A stretch of DNA of 64,000 nt from Arsenicibacter sp965247375. GTDB lineage: Bacteria; Bacteroidota; Bacteroidia; Cytophagales; Spirosomataceae. A program made the translations under genes and the position numbers. The stretch is from contig CBDFHU010000078.1 in the NCBI GenBank assembly GCA_965247375.1, positions 11,138 through 75,137 of the forward strand, read 5' to 3'. The notes beneath the pieces were generated by a model that saw nothing but the letters and a program-made list of their open reading frames with translations, was not told the origin of the DNA and did not search any database. Positions 10,325-20,373 of the stretch are shown here, in pieces; positions within the stretch are counted from its first letter, which is position 1; the number at the start of each line of letters is the position of its first letter.

Positions 10325-11286
10325 ATGAATAAGTTAATCGGTCTGGGCGTGGCGCTGGCAGCCACGTGGTTGATGGCGGCCTGTTTAGCCGACGTATTGT
10401 CAGACACGGGTGTTACGATGGATAACGTCCGGCAGGGAACGCTGCAGAATCTGACCGAAGAGCGTTGGTTTCGTTTTAAACAGCACAGCAGCCATGCACC
10501 AGCTGGCCCGCCGGATTCCGGAAGATTCCCGTGCGGCGGCGGTCCGGGCGCTCGGCAAGGTAGTCCGGTCTTATTGCGAATCCGCCGCGTTTAAGAAGGA
10601 GTTTCTGGAGCGGGTAAAGGAAAAATATCCGTATGATGACCGGTACAGTGACGCCAGTATTGCTTCGCAGGAACAGGCTGTCGGGCAGATGGATGGCATG
10701 GTGAGCCAGCAGCTGGGTATGATGCTAGCAGGCGTACGCGCAGATCGATCCGGCCATGTTGCAACAGGTTATCCGGACACAGCTTCAGCAACAGGAGCAG
10801 GAACTGACCTCGCTTGAAGGTGATGAACGTGCAGCGCTGGCAACCGAAATCAGCGATGTAAAAAAAGATACTGAGCACTACGGCCGGTAAACCGGCCGAG
10901 TTTAAAAAGCAATATCTGGCCTACCAGAACCGGAAACTACAGAAAGAAGCCGCCGGCCACATGGCGGGCGAAAAAGAGAAAGTTGCGGATGCAAAGGCGC
11001 AGAATGCAGTGTATCACCGGCAGAAAGCCGCCTTCGATGCCCATTCAGATTACCGTCCGTTGCTGAAAAAGCGCCTGAACGAATTCATTGCGCTCTGTAG
11101 CGATGTGGACTTCGGCGCTCAGACTGTGCAGAAAAACTACCGTTCTCAGCAGGAGTTTACGAATCCGGCCTATCAGCGTAAACCGGCGGAGTGGAAATTT
11201 CTTTACCGCCTCGGTAAAGAACCGGTAATAGGAGGCCAACAGCTTTTGCGCAGACATGGCTGGCTGATTTAGAGCGTGTACGATAA
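10325..11286 (+). CDS. Unrecognised exported helical protein, multiply frameshifted
   Basis: Not recognised. The reading frame changes repeatedly, but removing single extra bases near 10472, 10726, 10861-10866 (an A7 run), 11231 and 11244-11247 yields one continuous protein of about 318 residues ending SFAQTWLADLERVR. It starts with a hydrophobic signal segment containing Ala-Ala-Cys (possible lipobox, MAAC). The rest is predicted helical and charged, rich in Gln, Lys and Glu (for example QLQQQEQELTSLEGDERAAL). No catalytic motif was seen. As it stands the gene encodes only fragments. The density of insertions and the sensible corrected product suggest sequencing error, but true decay cannot be excluded from sequence alone. 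A terminator follows at 11320. Confidence 0.55.
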
Positions 11287-11319
11287 ACGATTTTTATTTT
11301 CATAGGTTAGGGAGTTTCT

Positions 11320-11352
11320 ACAGCCCGTCGACGCTTATCGACGGGCTGTTTT
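11320..11352 (+). terminator. Rho-independent terminator
   Basis: A perfect 12-bp stem (ACAGCCCGTCGA / TCGACGGGCTGT) with a 6-nt loop and a TTTT run at its end, located 33 bases after the corrected stop of the preceding gene. Confidence 0.8.
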
Positions 11353-11444
11353 GTTTACTCTACTACCCATGTAGTCATTTGCTCGGAAAGGAAAACAATC
11401 GCCGGCGAAGCAGGTTCTGACTGCATAAACAACAAAACAACGTT

Positions 11445-12137
11445 ATGACCCCGAATCCACATACAGGCCAGCTGGTAGACCGTACGGTCGAGGCCTTTAA
11501 CGGAGATGTAATTGCCGTTTCGGCGCAGGATGGCATCTCCCTGATCGATAACTGGATCAGCTTTCTGCACAGCGGTGACGCATCGACAAATCCGGTTGCA
11601 AGCCTGCTGAGCGAGCTTAAACTTGAACTCCAGCGCGGAAATCCCGACAGTAATCATATTCAGGACGTGTTGCTGCAATTATCTGACCGGGCCTATGATG
11701 CTGCTAAAGAGCAGGAAGAACTGGCCCAAAATCAGCTCAAAGAACTTAGCGCAGCGTTGCGGGAATTCAGCCGGCAGCTGGGCGGTGAACGTGGCGATGC
11801 CAATACCGCAGGCCGTGCTCCGATGACCAGCACCGTTGGCCAGACCAGCGTTGCCGGTGTCGCCAACATAACGGCAAATGATTCAACACCGACCAGTACA
11901 CTCAGCGATCAGTACCGGACACAATCGGATGCGGGCAATACACAGGCAACGCCCGGCGATGATGACGCCATGACCGAAAATACGCAGGGTGGCGGAGCGT
12001 ATGGCTCCGGATATGGCACCGGCTCTTCGGGCGTAGAAGATGATGAGACCTCGGGCACGGGACGCGGAACGGCCGGTGATATGGACGATAATACCAGTCG
12101 TCAGCAGGAAAATACTGAATTACATGGTAACGAATAA
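11445..12137 (+). CDS. Hypothetical protein with a helical N-domain and Gly/Thr/Asp-rich tail
   Basis: 230 residues, cytoplasmic by appearance (no signal peptide), not recognised. Residues about 30-110 are helical and resemble the whole of the next gene product: GISLIDNWISFL, NPVASLLSELKLELQRGNPD and QDVLLQLSDRAYDAA align with GVMMIDGWLQAL, IKDDLTELRNQLNAGHPD and RELMGQLANQVEDVA. From about residue 125 the protein is low complexity, acidic and rich in Gly, Thr, Ser and Asp (GGGAYGSGYGTGSSG), probably disordered. The downstream paralogue starts 11 bases later, so the two are likely co-transcribed. A scaffolding or stress role is possible but unsupported. Confidence 0.75.
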   Translation: MTPNPHTGQLVDRTVEAFNGDVIAVSAQDGISLIDNWISFLHSGDASTNPVASLLSELKLELQRGNPDSNHIQDVLLQLSDRAYDAAKEQEELAQNQLKELSAALREFSRQLGGERGDANTAGRAPMTSTVGQTSVAGVANITANDSTPTSTLSDQYRTQSDAGNTQATPGDDDAMTENTQGGGAYGSGYGTGSSGVEDDETSGTGRGTAGDMDDNTSRQQENTELHGNE

Positions 12138-12148
12138 ACGAAACGGCA

Positions 12149-12493
12149 ATGGGCTCTAACAATCTGGAACAAAGCATGCTCGACGATACGCTGACCCTGT
12201 TCCGGCAAAACGAATCATCGGCGGTCTCACCTGCGCAGGGCGTTATGATGATTGACGGCTGGTTGCAGGCGCTGGATAAGGACCCGCACCTTGGCCATAT
12301 CAAAGACGATCTGACGGAGCTGCGAAATCAACTCAATGCCGGTCACCCTGATCCGGGAAAGGTCAGGGAACTAATGGGTCAGCTGGCTAATCAGGTTGAG
12401 GATGTGGCGCAGGGGCCTTATTCGCAGGGACAATGGACCGGTGGCTTACAAAGCATGGCCCAAATCATACGCCAATTCGGGAATAGCCTTTAA
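12149..12493 (+). CDS. Hypothetical helical protein, paralogue of the preceding gene
   Basis: 114 residues without signal peptide or membrane segment. It matches the N-terminal domain of the 11445-12137 product, with conserved blocks G-x-x-x-I-D-x-W, L-x-E-L and N-x-G-H/N-P-D, but lacks the low-complexity tail. An N-terminal helix rich in acidic residues leads into the shared core, and a short Gly-containing tail (GPYSQGQWTGGLQS) closes it. It lies 11 bases after its paralogue and 30 bases before pfkB on the same strand. No known family could be named. Confidence 0.75.
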   Translation: MGSNNLEQSMLDDTLTLFRQNESSAVSPAQGVMMIDGWLQALDKDPHLGHIKDDLTELRNQLNAGHPDPGKVRELMGQLANQVEDVAQGPYSQGQWTGGLQSMAQIIRQFGNSL

Positions 12494-12523
12494 TTTGGGG
12501 CTTCGTATCAACCTCCCGAATAG

Positions 12524-13450
12524 ATGATTGTCACATTAACCCTGAATCCTGCCGTCGACACCAGCACGACCGTCGGGCAATTTGTACCGGAGCAGAAGTT
12601 ACGCTGTGCCACACCTCGCCATGATGCGGGTGGCGGCGGCATTAACGTATCAAAAGCCATCCGGCGGCTGGGCGGTGAGTCTTTGGCTCTGTTTACCTCC
12701 GGTCGTACACAAGGGCTTCTTTTACAGGAGCTGGTAGAAACCGAAGGGATTACGCACCAGATCATCGGCATTGAGGGCAGTACACGGGAAAACTTTATCG
12801 TGACCGAAACCTCGACCAATAACCAGTATCGGTTTGGTATGCCGGGACCGGTATTGACCAGTGCCGAAACTGAAGTTTGTCTGGCGGCCCTGCGTACGCT
12901 GAATGGAGCAACGTATGTCGTTGCCAGCGGGAGTCTGCCCGAAGGCTTACCGGCGGAATTTTATGCCGTTATTGCCAGTGAAGTGAGAAAACTGGGTGCA
13001 CGGTTTATTCTGGATACGTCGGGTGAGCCGTTGCGGGCGGCGGCCAATGAAGGAGTTTTCCTGCTGAAACCCAACGTCGGTGAACTGGCAAAAATGGTCG
13101 GTACTGATAAGCTCGAACTGAGTGACGTAGATGATGCGGCTCTGGATATTATTCACCGTGGCAACTGCGAGGTGGTAGTGGTTTCGCTCGGACCGCAAGG
13201 GGCAATGCTGGTTACGAAAGAGGGCTATGAGCACATTCCTGCTCCACCGGTGAAAAAACTGAGTACCGTCGGAGCAGGAGATAGTATGGTAGGCGGCATG
13301 GTGTATGCTTTGTCGCAGGGAAAAACGTATGCGGAGATGGTCCGTCAGGGAGTCGCCTGCGGATCGGCCGCCACAATGAACCCCGGCACCGAATTATTTA
13401 AAAAAGACGATGCGGACCGCTTACTGGCCTGGATTAACCGCAGTAACTGA
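12524..13450 (+). CDS. pfkB: 6-phosphofructokinase II / 1-phosphofructokinase family (PfkB)
   Basis: 308 residues, the usual length. It phosphorylates a sugar phosphate (fructose 6-phosphate for PfkB proper) with ATP in glycolysis. N-terminal LTLNPAVDTSTTV and the signature GGGGINVSKAIRRLGG match E. coli PfkB (GGGGINVARAIAHLGG) closely. The middle contains VVSLGPQGA. The anion-hole/catalytic motif TVGAGDSMVGG has its base Asp at residue 253. KLRC near residue 27 and the C-terminal GSAAT are also as in PfkB. Fructose-1-phosphate or tagatose-6-phosphate kinase activity cannot be excluded. It ends one base before the convergent phosphotransferase gene. The two small paralogues directly upstream may share its transcript. 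Confidence 0.9.
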   Translation: MIVTLTLNPAVDTSTTVGQFVPEQKLRCATPRHDAGGGGINVSKAIRRLGGESLALFTSGRTQGLLLQELVETEGITHQIIGIEGSTRENFIVTETSTNNQYRFGMPGPVLTSAETEVCLAALRTLNGATYVVASGSLPEGLPAEFYAVIASEVRKLGARFILDTSGEPLRAAANEGVFLLKPNVGELAKMVGTDKLELSDVDDAALDIIHRGNCEVVVVSLGPQGAMLVTKEGYEHIPAPPVKKLSTVGAGDSMVGGMVYALSQGKTYAEMVRQGVACGSAATMNPGTELFKKDDADRLLAWINRSN

Positions 13451-14526
13451 TTACCGCATCTGCTGATCATTGAGGGAGCGCCGCGCCTTGTCCGACAAGG
13501 CGCGGACACCCATTAGCAGCCCCGGCAAAGCGCGGGTCGCTGGTCAGTCCTTTCTTATAGCGGCTGTAAATCTGCTGGAGCACCACACTGTTTTTAAACA
13601 ACCCGAACACATAATAATACAGTACTCCCGACACATCGCGGCCGCTTTTTTCGGCATAGCGGTCGGCAAAGGCCTGACGGGTCAGGTTACCGGGCAACCA
13701 CGAGATGTTAAATCCTTTTTCAAAGTCCTGATCGGTGGCTTCGGCCCAATAGGAGAGGGTGGTGCCGAGATCCATCATCGGGATCGCCAACCGTCGTCAT
13801 TTCCCAGTCCAGCACGGCTTTAATCCGGGTCAGATCCTGTGCATCCAGCACTACATTGTCGTATTTGTAATCGTTGTGAATCAGCGTGGGTGCCTGTCCG
13901 ACCGGTATGTGCTGCTGCAACCAGTGCGCCAGTTCGTCCATGATGGCGATGTCGTCGGTTTGTGCGGCCTGATAGCGTTTGTACCAGCCCTCGACCTGCC
14001 GTTGCACATAGCCGTCCGGTTTCCCGATCTGAATCAGACCGGTTGCCTGAATGTCGATGGCGTGTAGTTCGGCAAGGTTGTCGCACAGTGCTTCAGACAA
14101 GTGGCGCATGGTATCCGCTGTCAGCGTTTGGGCCAGTTGTCTGGCCTGATGGGCACGGAGAATAACCCCTTCGACCCGTTCCATGATGTAAAACGGATAC
14201 CCAAGTACGTCTTCATGGTCGTAATACAGCACCGGCGCCGGGATTTTGTGGTAACCGGTCTGTTGCAGGGCTGCCAGAATCCGGAACTCGCGTCCCATGT
14301 CGTGCCCGCCTTTGATGGCTTTGGCACCGGCGGGTGGTCTCCGCAGGACATATTCCGTTGCATCGGACCGCAGAAAATAGGTCAGGTTGGAATAGCCGCC
14401 CGGAAACTGGGCTACCGATGTAATGGGGCCGATAGCCGGTGCCGAAGCGGCAAGGTACTGGTTCAGCCGGTTAAGATCCAGCTCTTCGCCGGTCCGTACC
14501 GCTACTGGTTGATCCACAGAAAGCAT
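13451..14526 (-). CDS. APH-like phosphotransferase (ACAD10/11 N-domain type), frameshifted
   Basis: A kinase-fold phosphotransferase of about 357 residues once two extra bases are removed, in the GGG at 13780-13782 and the CCCC at 13520-13523. The first repair restores TTVGDPMMDLGTTLSYW. The second gives a natural C-terminus, GLLMGVRALSDKARRSLN. The Brenner motif HNDYKYDN (His near 217, catalytic Asp near 219) and the metal-binding LDWEMTTVGDP are intact; N-terminal FPGGYSNLTY is the nucleotide loop. In animals this domain is fused to an acyl-CoA dehydrogenase (ACAD10/11). Here the dehydrogenase starts 9 bases upstream in the same direction, suggesting coupled action on hydroxyacyl substrates. 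It is unlikely to be an antibiotic-resistance enzyme. Confidence 0.85.
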
Positions 14527-14535
14527 AGCGTTGAT

Positions 14536-15745
14536 TTACGGGTTCGGAGCCTTAAACTGTTTCAGAATCGTTTTGGCCAGCGCCATTTTATGGACCTCAT
14601 CGGCACCGTCGTAGATGCGGGCTGCCCGCTCGTGCGAATACCAGAATGAAAGCAGAATATCGCTGGTCATGCCGAGCGCCCCGTGGGTCTGAATAGCACG
14701 GTCAACGACGCGCAGCATCATGTTGGCCGTAAAGAACTTAATCATCGAAATTTCGCCACGGACCGCAGCCGCTCCCAGTTCGTCGATATGTTTGGCCGTA
14801 CGCAGCACCAGCAGGCGGGCGGCATCAATCTCGGCACGACTTTCGGCAATGAATCCCTGAATAAACTGCATGTCGCCCAGGAATTTATCCTCCGTCAGGC
14901 GGCGGCTCACGGCATACTGACACATCAGCTCAAAACTCCGCTCGGCGATTCCGATAAACCGCATACAATGGTGAATGCGGCCCGGACCAAGGCGCTCCTG
15001 AGCCAGCAGAAAACCGGCCCCTTCCGGCCCGATGAGGTTTGCCTGTGGTACCCGCACGTTTTCGTAGCGCAGTTCGGCATGGCTGGCCCAGCTGTCACCG
15101 GCATGACCCATCACCGGAATATTCCGGATAAACTGCACACCGGGCGTGTTCATGGGCACCAGAATCTGGCTGGCGCGTTTGTGCGGAGCGGCCTCCGGAT
15201 TGGGTTACGGCCATTACGATGGCAAAGGCCGCGCCGTCGGCCGAGCTGGTAAACCACTTATGGCCGTTGATGAGGTAATCATCACCGTCTTTTACGGCCG
15301 TTGTGCCCATCATGGTTGGGTTGGAGCCCGCAAACTCCGGCTCGGTCATGCTGAAACAACTCCGGATCTGTCCGTCCATGAGCGGATGCAGGTAGGCTTC
15401 CTGTAGGTGGGCGGGGGCGTATTTGTGCATGAGTTCGGTATTCCCGATGTCGGGAGCCTGCGTATTAAACACAAAATGCCCGAACGGACTTTTCGCCAGT
15501 ACCTCGCTGATTTGCCCGAACTCGCAGAGTGTCAGGCCGATGCCGCCGTCCGCTTCGGGCAGGTGCAGGCCCCACAGACCAGCCTCTTTGACCAGCCTGC
15601 GATTCTGTTGTAAGACAGGTTCAATGACCGAAAAATTATGGGTCAAATTTTCGGGTGTTTCGAGAGGGTAAAGCTCCTGCTCAACGAAGGCCTTGATTTT
15701 GGGCAGCAGCGTTTGCAGGCGGTCGGTAAGGAATAGGGTTTCCAT
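14536..15745 (-). CDS. Acyl-CoA dehydrogenase, ACAD10/11 type, frameshifted
   Basis: About 402 residues after removal of one extra base in the GGG at 15202-15204, which restores AVTNPEAAPHKRASQILVPMN. FAD-dependent acyl-CoA dehydrogenase: an N-terminal helical domain, then CFSMTEPEFAGSNPTMM (FAD/substrate loop), INGHKWFTS, and the C-terminal helical domain with ERLGPGRIHHCMR and QTHGALGMTSD. Where most family members have Tyr-Glu-Gly, this one has RIYDGADEVH, i.e. Asp near residue 379, a variant I associate with the ACAD10/11 class. It is encoded just upstream of the APH-like kinase. The likely role is oxidation or rearrangement of hydroxy- or branched acyl-CoA, with electrons going to ETF. 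Confidence 0.87.
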
Positions 15746-15778
15746 ATAAAAAATGGCTTTTAACGGGTCATATTAAGT

Positions 15779-17574
15779 TTAAAACCAGTCCGGCTGCATA
15801 TCCAGCGTAACGCGGTCGGCACTGTAAAGGCATTGGATCAGGGCATCGGTTTTGACCAGCTCGTAGACAAAAAAGTAGCGCGCTGTCATGATCTTTCCCT
15901 GATAGAAATTCCGGTCGGCCGCATGGGCACCGGCCAGCGCCTGAGTGGCCGTAACGGCCTGCTGCAACCATTGCCAGCCAATGGTCAGCAGCCCCATAAG
16001 TTCCAGATACAAGGTCGCATCGGCCAGAAACGCTTCCGTATCCTGTCCGGCAAGTCCGAGCAGATGACGGGTTACGGCCTGTACCTGTTCACCGTTTTTC
16101 TGCAAGGTATCGGCCATCGACGCTAATTCCGGCAGTTGTCGGGCCGCGCTGATGGTTGTCTGTACTTCCTGAAAATAAAGCTGTACGGCCCGACCGTGTT
16201 GCAGGCTGATTTTGCGCCCCAGCAGATCCAGCCCATGAATGGCGGTGGTGCCCTCGTGAATCGGGTGAATCCGTGCTTCGCGGTAATACTGCTCAACCGG
16301 AAAATCGGTCGTATAACCGGCCCCGCCCAGAATCTGAACGGCGGCGGAGGTGGTCAGACAGCACATTTCAGACGGATATGACTTGGCAACCGGTGTCAGC
16401 AGATCGAGCAGCAGTAAGGCGTTTTCGCGGGCTTCGCCGGTTTCGACGTGCGCCAGATCGGCCAGGTAGCTGCAATGCAGCAGCAGTGACAGGGAGCCTT
16501 CGACAACGGATTTCTGGAAGAGCAGCAGCCGTTTGACATCCGCGTGGTTGATGATCAGCGTTTGCGGCAGGGCAGGGTCTTTTTCGGTGATTTTACGCCC
16601 CTGCGGCCGTTCATTGGCATAGGCGAGCGACGCGTAATAGGCGGCCGTACCAATGGCGGCAGCGTTCATGCCGACACCTACGCGGGCTTCGTTCATCATC
16701 TGGAACATGTACGAAAGCCCTTTGTTGGACTCGCCCACCAGATAGCCTTCGCAACCGCCGTTGCTGCCCATGCTCAGGTGGGCAATGGGAGCTCCCTTAT
16801 AGCCCATTTTGTGATAGATACCGGCCGTCAGCACATCATTGGGTTCCAAGCTGCTGACCGGCACCGATGCGTTGTTGGGGTACCACAAACAGCGAAATGC
16901 CCTTGACGCCGGCCGGTGCGCCGCTGATGCGGGCCAGCATCAGGTGTACCACAATCTCGCAGGCACTCATGATCGCCGCAGGAGATAAAGATTTTCTCGC
17001 CCCGGATGTGATAAATGCCGTCCCGCCCGGTTGGGATGGCTGAGGTTTTAATATCGGAGAGAGAACTGCCGGCTCCCGGTTCGGTCAGGGCCATGGTGCC
17101 CTGCCAGTCGCCGGTATACATGAGCGGGGTATAGGCATCGATAAGCGCCTGCGAGCCGAAGGTACGGATCAGGTTGGCGGCTCCGGTGGTCAGAAACGGG
17201 TAAACACTGGCCGAATAATTAGCCGCCTGAAAAATGAATCCGGCGCTGTTCTGGATGGTTACCGGCAATTGCTGCCCGCCTTCCTCATAACTAAAGGTGG
17301 CATTGATCCAGCCATCGGCTCCGAACTGCTTCATGATGGCTTTCATACCCGGATGCACCCTGATTTTTCCGTCGGTCAGCTGCGGTTCGGCGCGGTCCAT
17401 TTCCATGTGTAACGGATACAGCAGTTTTGCGGCAATCTGATCGGCGGCGTCCAGTACTAGGTCGAATGATTCCCGGCTGTGATCCTGAAAGTAAGGATAA
17501 TCCAGGAGCGTGTTAACGTGTCGTACTTCGTATAAATGGAAACGGAGGTCCCGTCCGGAATAAAACATGGCCAT
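15779..17574 (-). CDS. Acyl-CoA dehydrogenase, long (about 600 aa) type, frameshifted
   Basis: Aligns over its length with the intact 601-residue dehydrogenase at 20776-22581 once two extra bases are removed, near 16965-16969 and in the GGGG at 16877-16880. Between them the third frame supplies ACEIVVHLMLARISGAPAG and KGISLFVVP. FAD/substrate motif MALTEPGAGSSLSD, GEKIFISCGDH, and the catalytic Glu in HPIHEGTTAIHG are present, followed by the C-terminal extension found in DmdC/FadE5-like enzymes. Start 17574 is chosen by alignment (MAMFYSGRDLRF with MATFFSKRNLQF). It lies 33 bases upstream of the ACAD10/11-type gene, so the three genes 13451-17574 probably form one operon for acyl-CoA oxidation. 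Confidence 0.87.
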
Positions 17575-17685
17575 ACCAAAAGCGTAAACCATAAAGGTAG
17601 TATGCTTGCATACTTAAGTAAAGCCAAACAGAGATTTTTTGGACTTTACGGCCAAAAAACTAAAGGATACGGGGAGCAGGCACGG

Positions 17686-18894
17686 TTAATTCTCGTTCCA
17701 GTAGATGAGCACATTCAGGGTAGCACGGCCCGACGCAATCAGGTCCAGATCACCGTCCCCGTCCAGATCGGCCGCCTGAAGGTCTTCGCAGGCCATCCGG
17801 ACACTGTCGTTCAATACTTGTTCGACCCAGCGGCCGTCGGGTTGCGGCACAAAGATCCGGATACCGACCTGCTGCGCGGCGTTGGGGTTTCGCCAGCCCA
17901 CCACAATCTGGTCGCGTTCCATTTTCAGAAAGTCGCCGCAGATGAGGGCATGTCCCTGATTGAGTTTGTCGGTAATCTGCGTCGGGGCCTGAAAGGTGGA
18001 ATCGTCGTCCATTTCGATCAGCGGCCCGTCGGCATCGTCATCGTGCATGGTCTGAATAAATTTAAGCTGGTTGCCGTGCATCGGCATGATGGCGGCAATG
18101 CCTTCGTCGTAGATTTTTACCTCCCCAACGCCCTCGCCTTTGAAATAGTCGTCGTTACTGTCGGCGCGGTTCCATTGTTTATTCCGCCATGCATACACGG
18201 CCGTTCCTTCTTTTCCGCCGATGATGAGGGCGGGATGGGGTAAATAGTCCTTTTCCCAAACCTCAAGATTATGGGTCATGTGCATGGTCGAGTCGATCAG
18301 GTGGCGTGGCCACGGCCCGCGCGGATCTTTGGGAAACTCATAGCCCCAGATGCGGACACCGGCGCCTTCGCCGTTTTTGTTGTGGCGGCCGTGCAGCGGA
18401 ACCACAATGAGCTGGTAGCTATTCTTCCCGAGCTTTGCCCAGCGCATGCGGTGAGTGGTCACCTCGTGCGGGAGCCGGATGGCTTCCCACTTTTGGGTCG
18501 GGTCGTTGGGGCGGTTGAGGTAAAACACGGCCCCCGATTTGGTCGTATCTGACGTCTCGGCCGGATTCCAGCCCGCACCGACGGCCACCTCTACTTTCCC
18601 GTCGCCATCGAGGTCGCGGGCCGCAATGCAGACATTATCCTGCGGGGTCAGGTTGCGCGCCATGATGTAGCGCGCCCAGTTGCCGTTTTTATTGCCCGGA
18701 TTTTTGTACCAGACAATGTCTTTCTGATCGGCCAGCAGAATGTCAGGGAGTTTATCTCCGTCGACATCCCCGATGGCCAGCCCATAGCCGATGTCGATCT
18801 TGTTGTCAACGACCTGAATCCGGAAGTTCGGCGTTTTCGGTTGTGCCAGCGTCAGGCAGGGCAGCAGCAGGAGTGCGCAGAGATAGGCTTTCAT
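17686..18894 (-). CDS. Secreted FG-GAP/VCBS repeat beta-propeller protein
   Basis: 402 residues with a signal peptide (MKAYLCALLLLPCLTLAQ). FG-GAP-type repeats with calcium-loop motifs are spread along the chain: GDVDGDKLPDILL near 45, DLDGDGKVEVAVG near 95 and DLDGDGDLDLIASG near 380. Between them are blades rich in Trp and Asp (GAVFYLNRPND, GVRIWGYEF, IDDYF-like segments). The fold is a probable calcium-stabilised propeller in the periplasm or at the cell surface. It has no enzymatic motif. In Bacteroidota and Planctomycetes such proteins often accompany DUF1080 and sugar-oxidation genes, like those a few kilobases downstream here. It is transcribed alone, about 110 bases from the dehydrogenase gene. 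Confidence 0.85.
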   Translation of the reverse strand: MKAYLCALLLLPCLTLAQPKTPNFRIQVVDNKIDIGYGLAIGDVDGDKLPDILLADQKDIVWYKNPGNKNGNWARYIMARNLTPQDNVCIAARDLDGDGKVEVAVGAGWNPAETSDTTKSGAVFYLNRPNDPTQKWEAIRLPHEVTTHRMRWAKLGKNSYQLIVVPLHGRHNKNGEGAGVRIWGYEFPKDPRGPWPRHLIDSTMHMTHNLEVWEKDYLPHPALIIGGKEGTAVYAWRNKQWNRADSNDDYFKGEGVGEVKIYDEGIAAIMPMHGNQLKFIQTMHDDDADGPLIEMDDDSTFQAPTQITDKLNQGHALICGDFLKMERDQIVVGWRNPNAAQQVGIRIFVPQPDGRWVEQVLNDSVRMACEDLQAADLDGDGDLDLIASGRATLNVLIYWNEN

Positions 18895-18970
18895 GGTTTT
18901 CGGGTAACGTCTGTGGCGGAACAGGGCGGTCTGTCTTTCTGTTTTGGTTCAGAAAGTTAGTGATTATGCC

Positions 18971-19966
18971 TTATTTATGTGCAAGTGCCTTTTCTAATTC
19001 CTGAATAAGTAATTCTCCTTTTGAATGATGCGGAGCTTTCGGGGATACTGAGTAAAAATTCCCTTTACGGTCAATGATGAACGTAGTCGGGACAGCATTG
19101 ATGCCATAACTCTGCATGACGTTACTGTTTTTACCTTTATCGGAAATCACATGTGTACCAACAAACTGGTGTTTGCGTATGGTGGCCAGCCATTTAGGGT
19201 GGTCTTTCATCTCATCAATAGAGACAGAAAGAAAGGTCAGATCCTGACGCTGCTGAAAATGTTTTTTTACTTCCTTCAAGTGTTCCATATCGACCATACA
19301 GGGACCACACCAGTGGGCCCAAAAGTCAAGGTATACAATTTTGCCCCGGTAATCAGCTAATTGAACGGACCGGCCTGCTGTATCAGGTAGTGTAAATTCA
19401 GGAGCAGGGCTGCCAATCTGAATTGTGTTTTTGAAATTCAGCTTTCTTCTTTTGTTCTCAGCCAGTAGTGAATCCGCAATCTTTTCCGGGCATTCCTGCT
19501 CGATTTGTTGCCGGATAGAAGCAGGAAAATTATCGGTAATCATGTCGGAGTGGAGGCCGGTTTTTGGATCATACCAAAATCCGACAGGAGGTAAAATTAG
19601 CTTGAAGCCTGTATTGCCGAGGTCGATATTAATAGCGACAGGCCACTGCTCACGTTCCTCCAGAGGGATTAATCGGCTCATCAGTAATTGGTCTGATGGT
19701 TGCACTCTGGCTTTATCATATGCAATTATATTACCCCAAAATCGTATGATCAAACCTTGTTCATCACGCTCGACATGAGGTTTAAAACCGATTCCGTATG
19801 AGCGTAACGCATTGTTGATCTGTAGTAAAGTGCTATCGCTGGTAAAAGGGGAAATGGCCCAGTAAACCATATTGTCGCGTTTAGCCACGTAAGCTGTAGG
19901 TAAACTGTTCTGGCCTATAGTAACGGTTGACACTAATAATAGAAGGATCAGGATGCGGTATAGCAT
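18971..19966 (-). CDS. TlpA-like thioredoxin-fold protein with N-terminal extension
   Basis: 331 residues: signal peptide (to about residue 18), an N-terminal domain of about 170 residues without a recognised family, then a redoxin/TlpA domain from about residue 190 (GSPAPEFTLPDTAGRSVQLADYRGK). The active site FWAHWCGPC has cysteines at 220 and 223. The cis-Pro segment is AVPTTFIID near the C-terminus. The usual role is thiol-disulfide exchange in the periplasm, for example cytochrome c maturation or keeping secreted proteins reduced. The N-domain plus TlpA arrangement is common in Bacteroidota and of unknown specificity. It has its own intergenic region on both sides. Confidence 0.9.
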   Translation of the reverse strand: MLYRILILLLLVSTVTIGQNSLPTAYVAKRDNMVYWAISPFTSDSTLLQINNALRSYGIGFKPHVERDEQGLIIRFWGNIIAYDKARVQPSDQLLMSRLIPLEEREQWPVAINIDLGNTGFKLILPPVGFWYDPKTGLHSDMITDNFPASIRQQIEQECPEKIADSLLAENKRRKLNFKNTIQIGSPAPEFTLPDTAGRSVQLADYRGKIVYLDFWAHWCGPCMVDMEHLKEVKKHFQQRQDLTFLSVSIDEMKDHPKWLATIRKHQFVGTHVISDKGKNSNVMQSYGINAVPTTFIIDRKGNFYSVSPKAPHHSKGELLIQELEKALAHK

Positions 19967-20057
19967 GGCAATTGTTTTAGTGTGAAATGGAGCGGAAATT
20001 TAACCAAAAATGGCTGACAGTGTGTAAATTGTGTAAGATACGGCTTATTTTTACGGG

Positions 20058-20373
20058 ATGGCACACTCTAAGCGGACATACATAAACTGGCTTTCGGGCA
20101 TTGCCTTGCTGATTGTCCTGTTGCTGGCTTCAGATTGTTATGATCCGGCCACCAGTCCGTTTGTGCCGCAAATCCGCACAGAACAAGGTATTGATCGTGT
20201 GCAGCGGTCATCTCCTCGGGGCTATGTATTAGGCCGGACGTATAAAAAGCACCAGCGTTTTTTTGGGTTTAGTCGTAAGCCCTGGTCAGTTCGTGCGCTT
20301 GCACACTATCATGAGTTGGCTATTGTATGCGAAAGACGCTGCCGCCAACAGCCCGTTCCTCAACATCATCTAA
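20058..20373 (+). CDS. Small exported or lipoprotein-like hypothetical protein, probable frameshift
   Basis: Not recognised. The uninterrupted frame runs to 20453, but beyond residue 67 it becomes low-quality (Cys, Arg and Pro-rich). Removing one T from the T7 run at 20258-20264 instead gives a hydrophobic, natural C-terminus (FLGLVVSPGQFVRLHTIMSW, then LLYAKDAAANSPFLNII) and a stop at 20373, about 104 residues in all. The N-terminus has a membrane segment (ALLIVLLLASDC) with a possible lipobox Cys. I prefer the shorter, corrected reading, because neighbouring genes show the same class of insertion. Confidence 0.45.
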
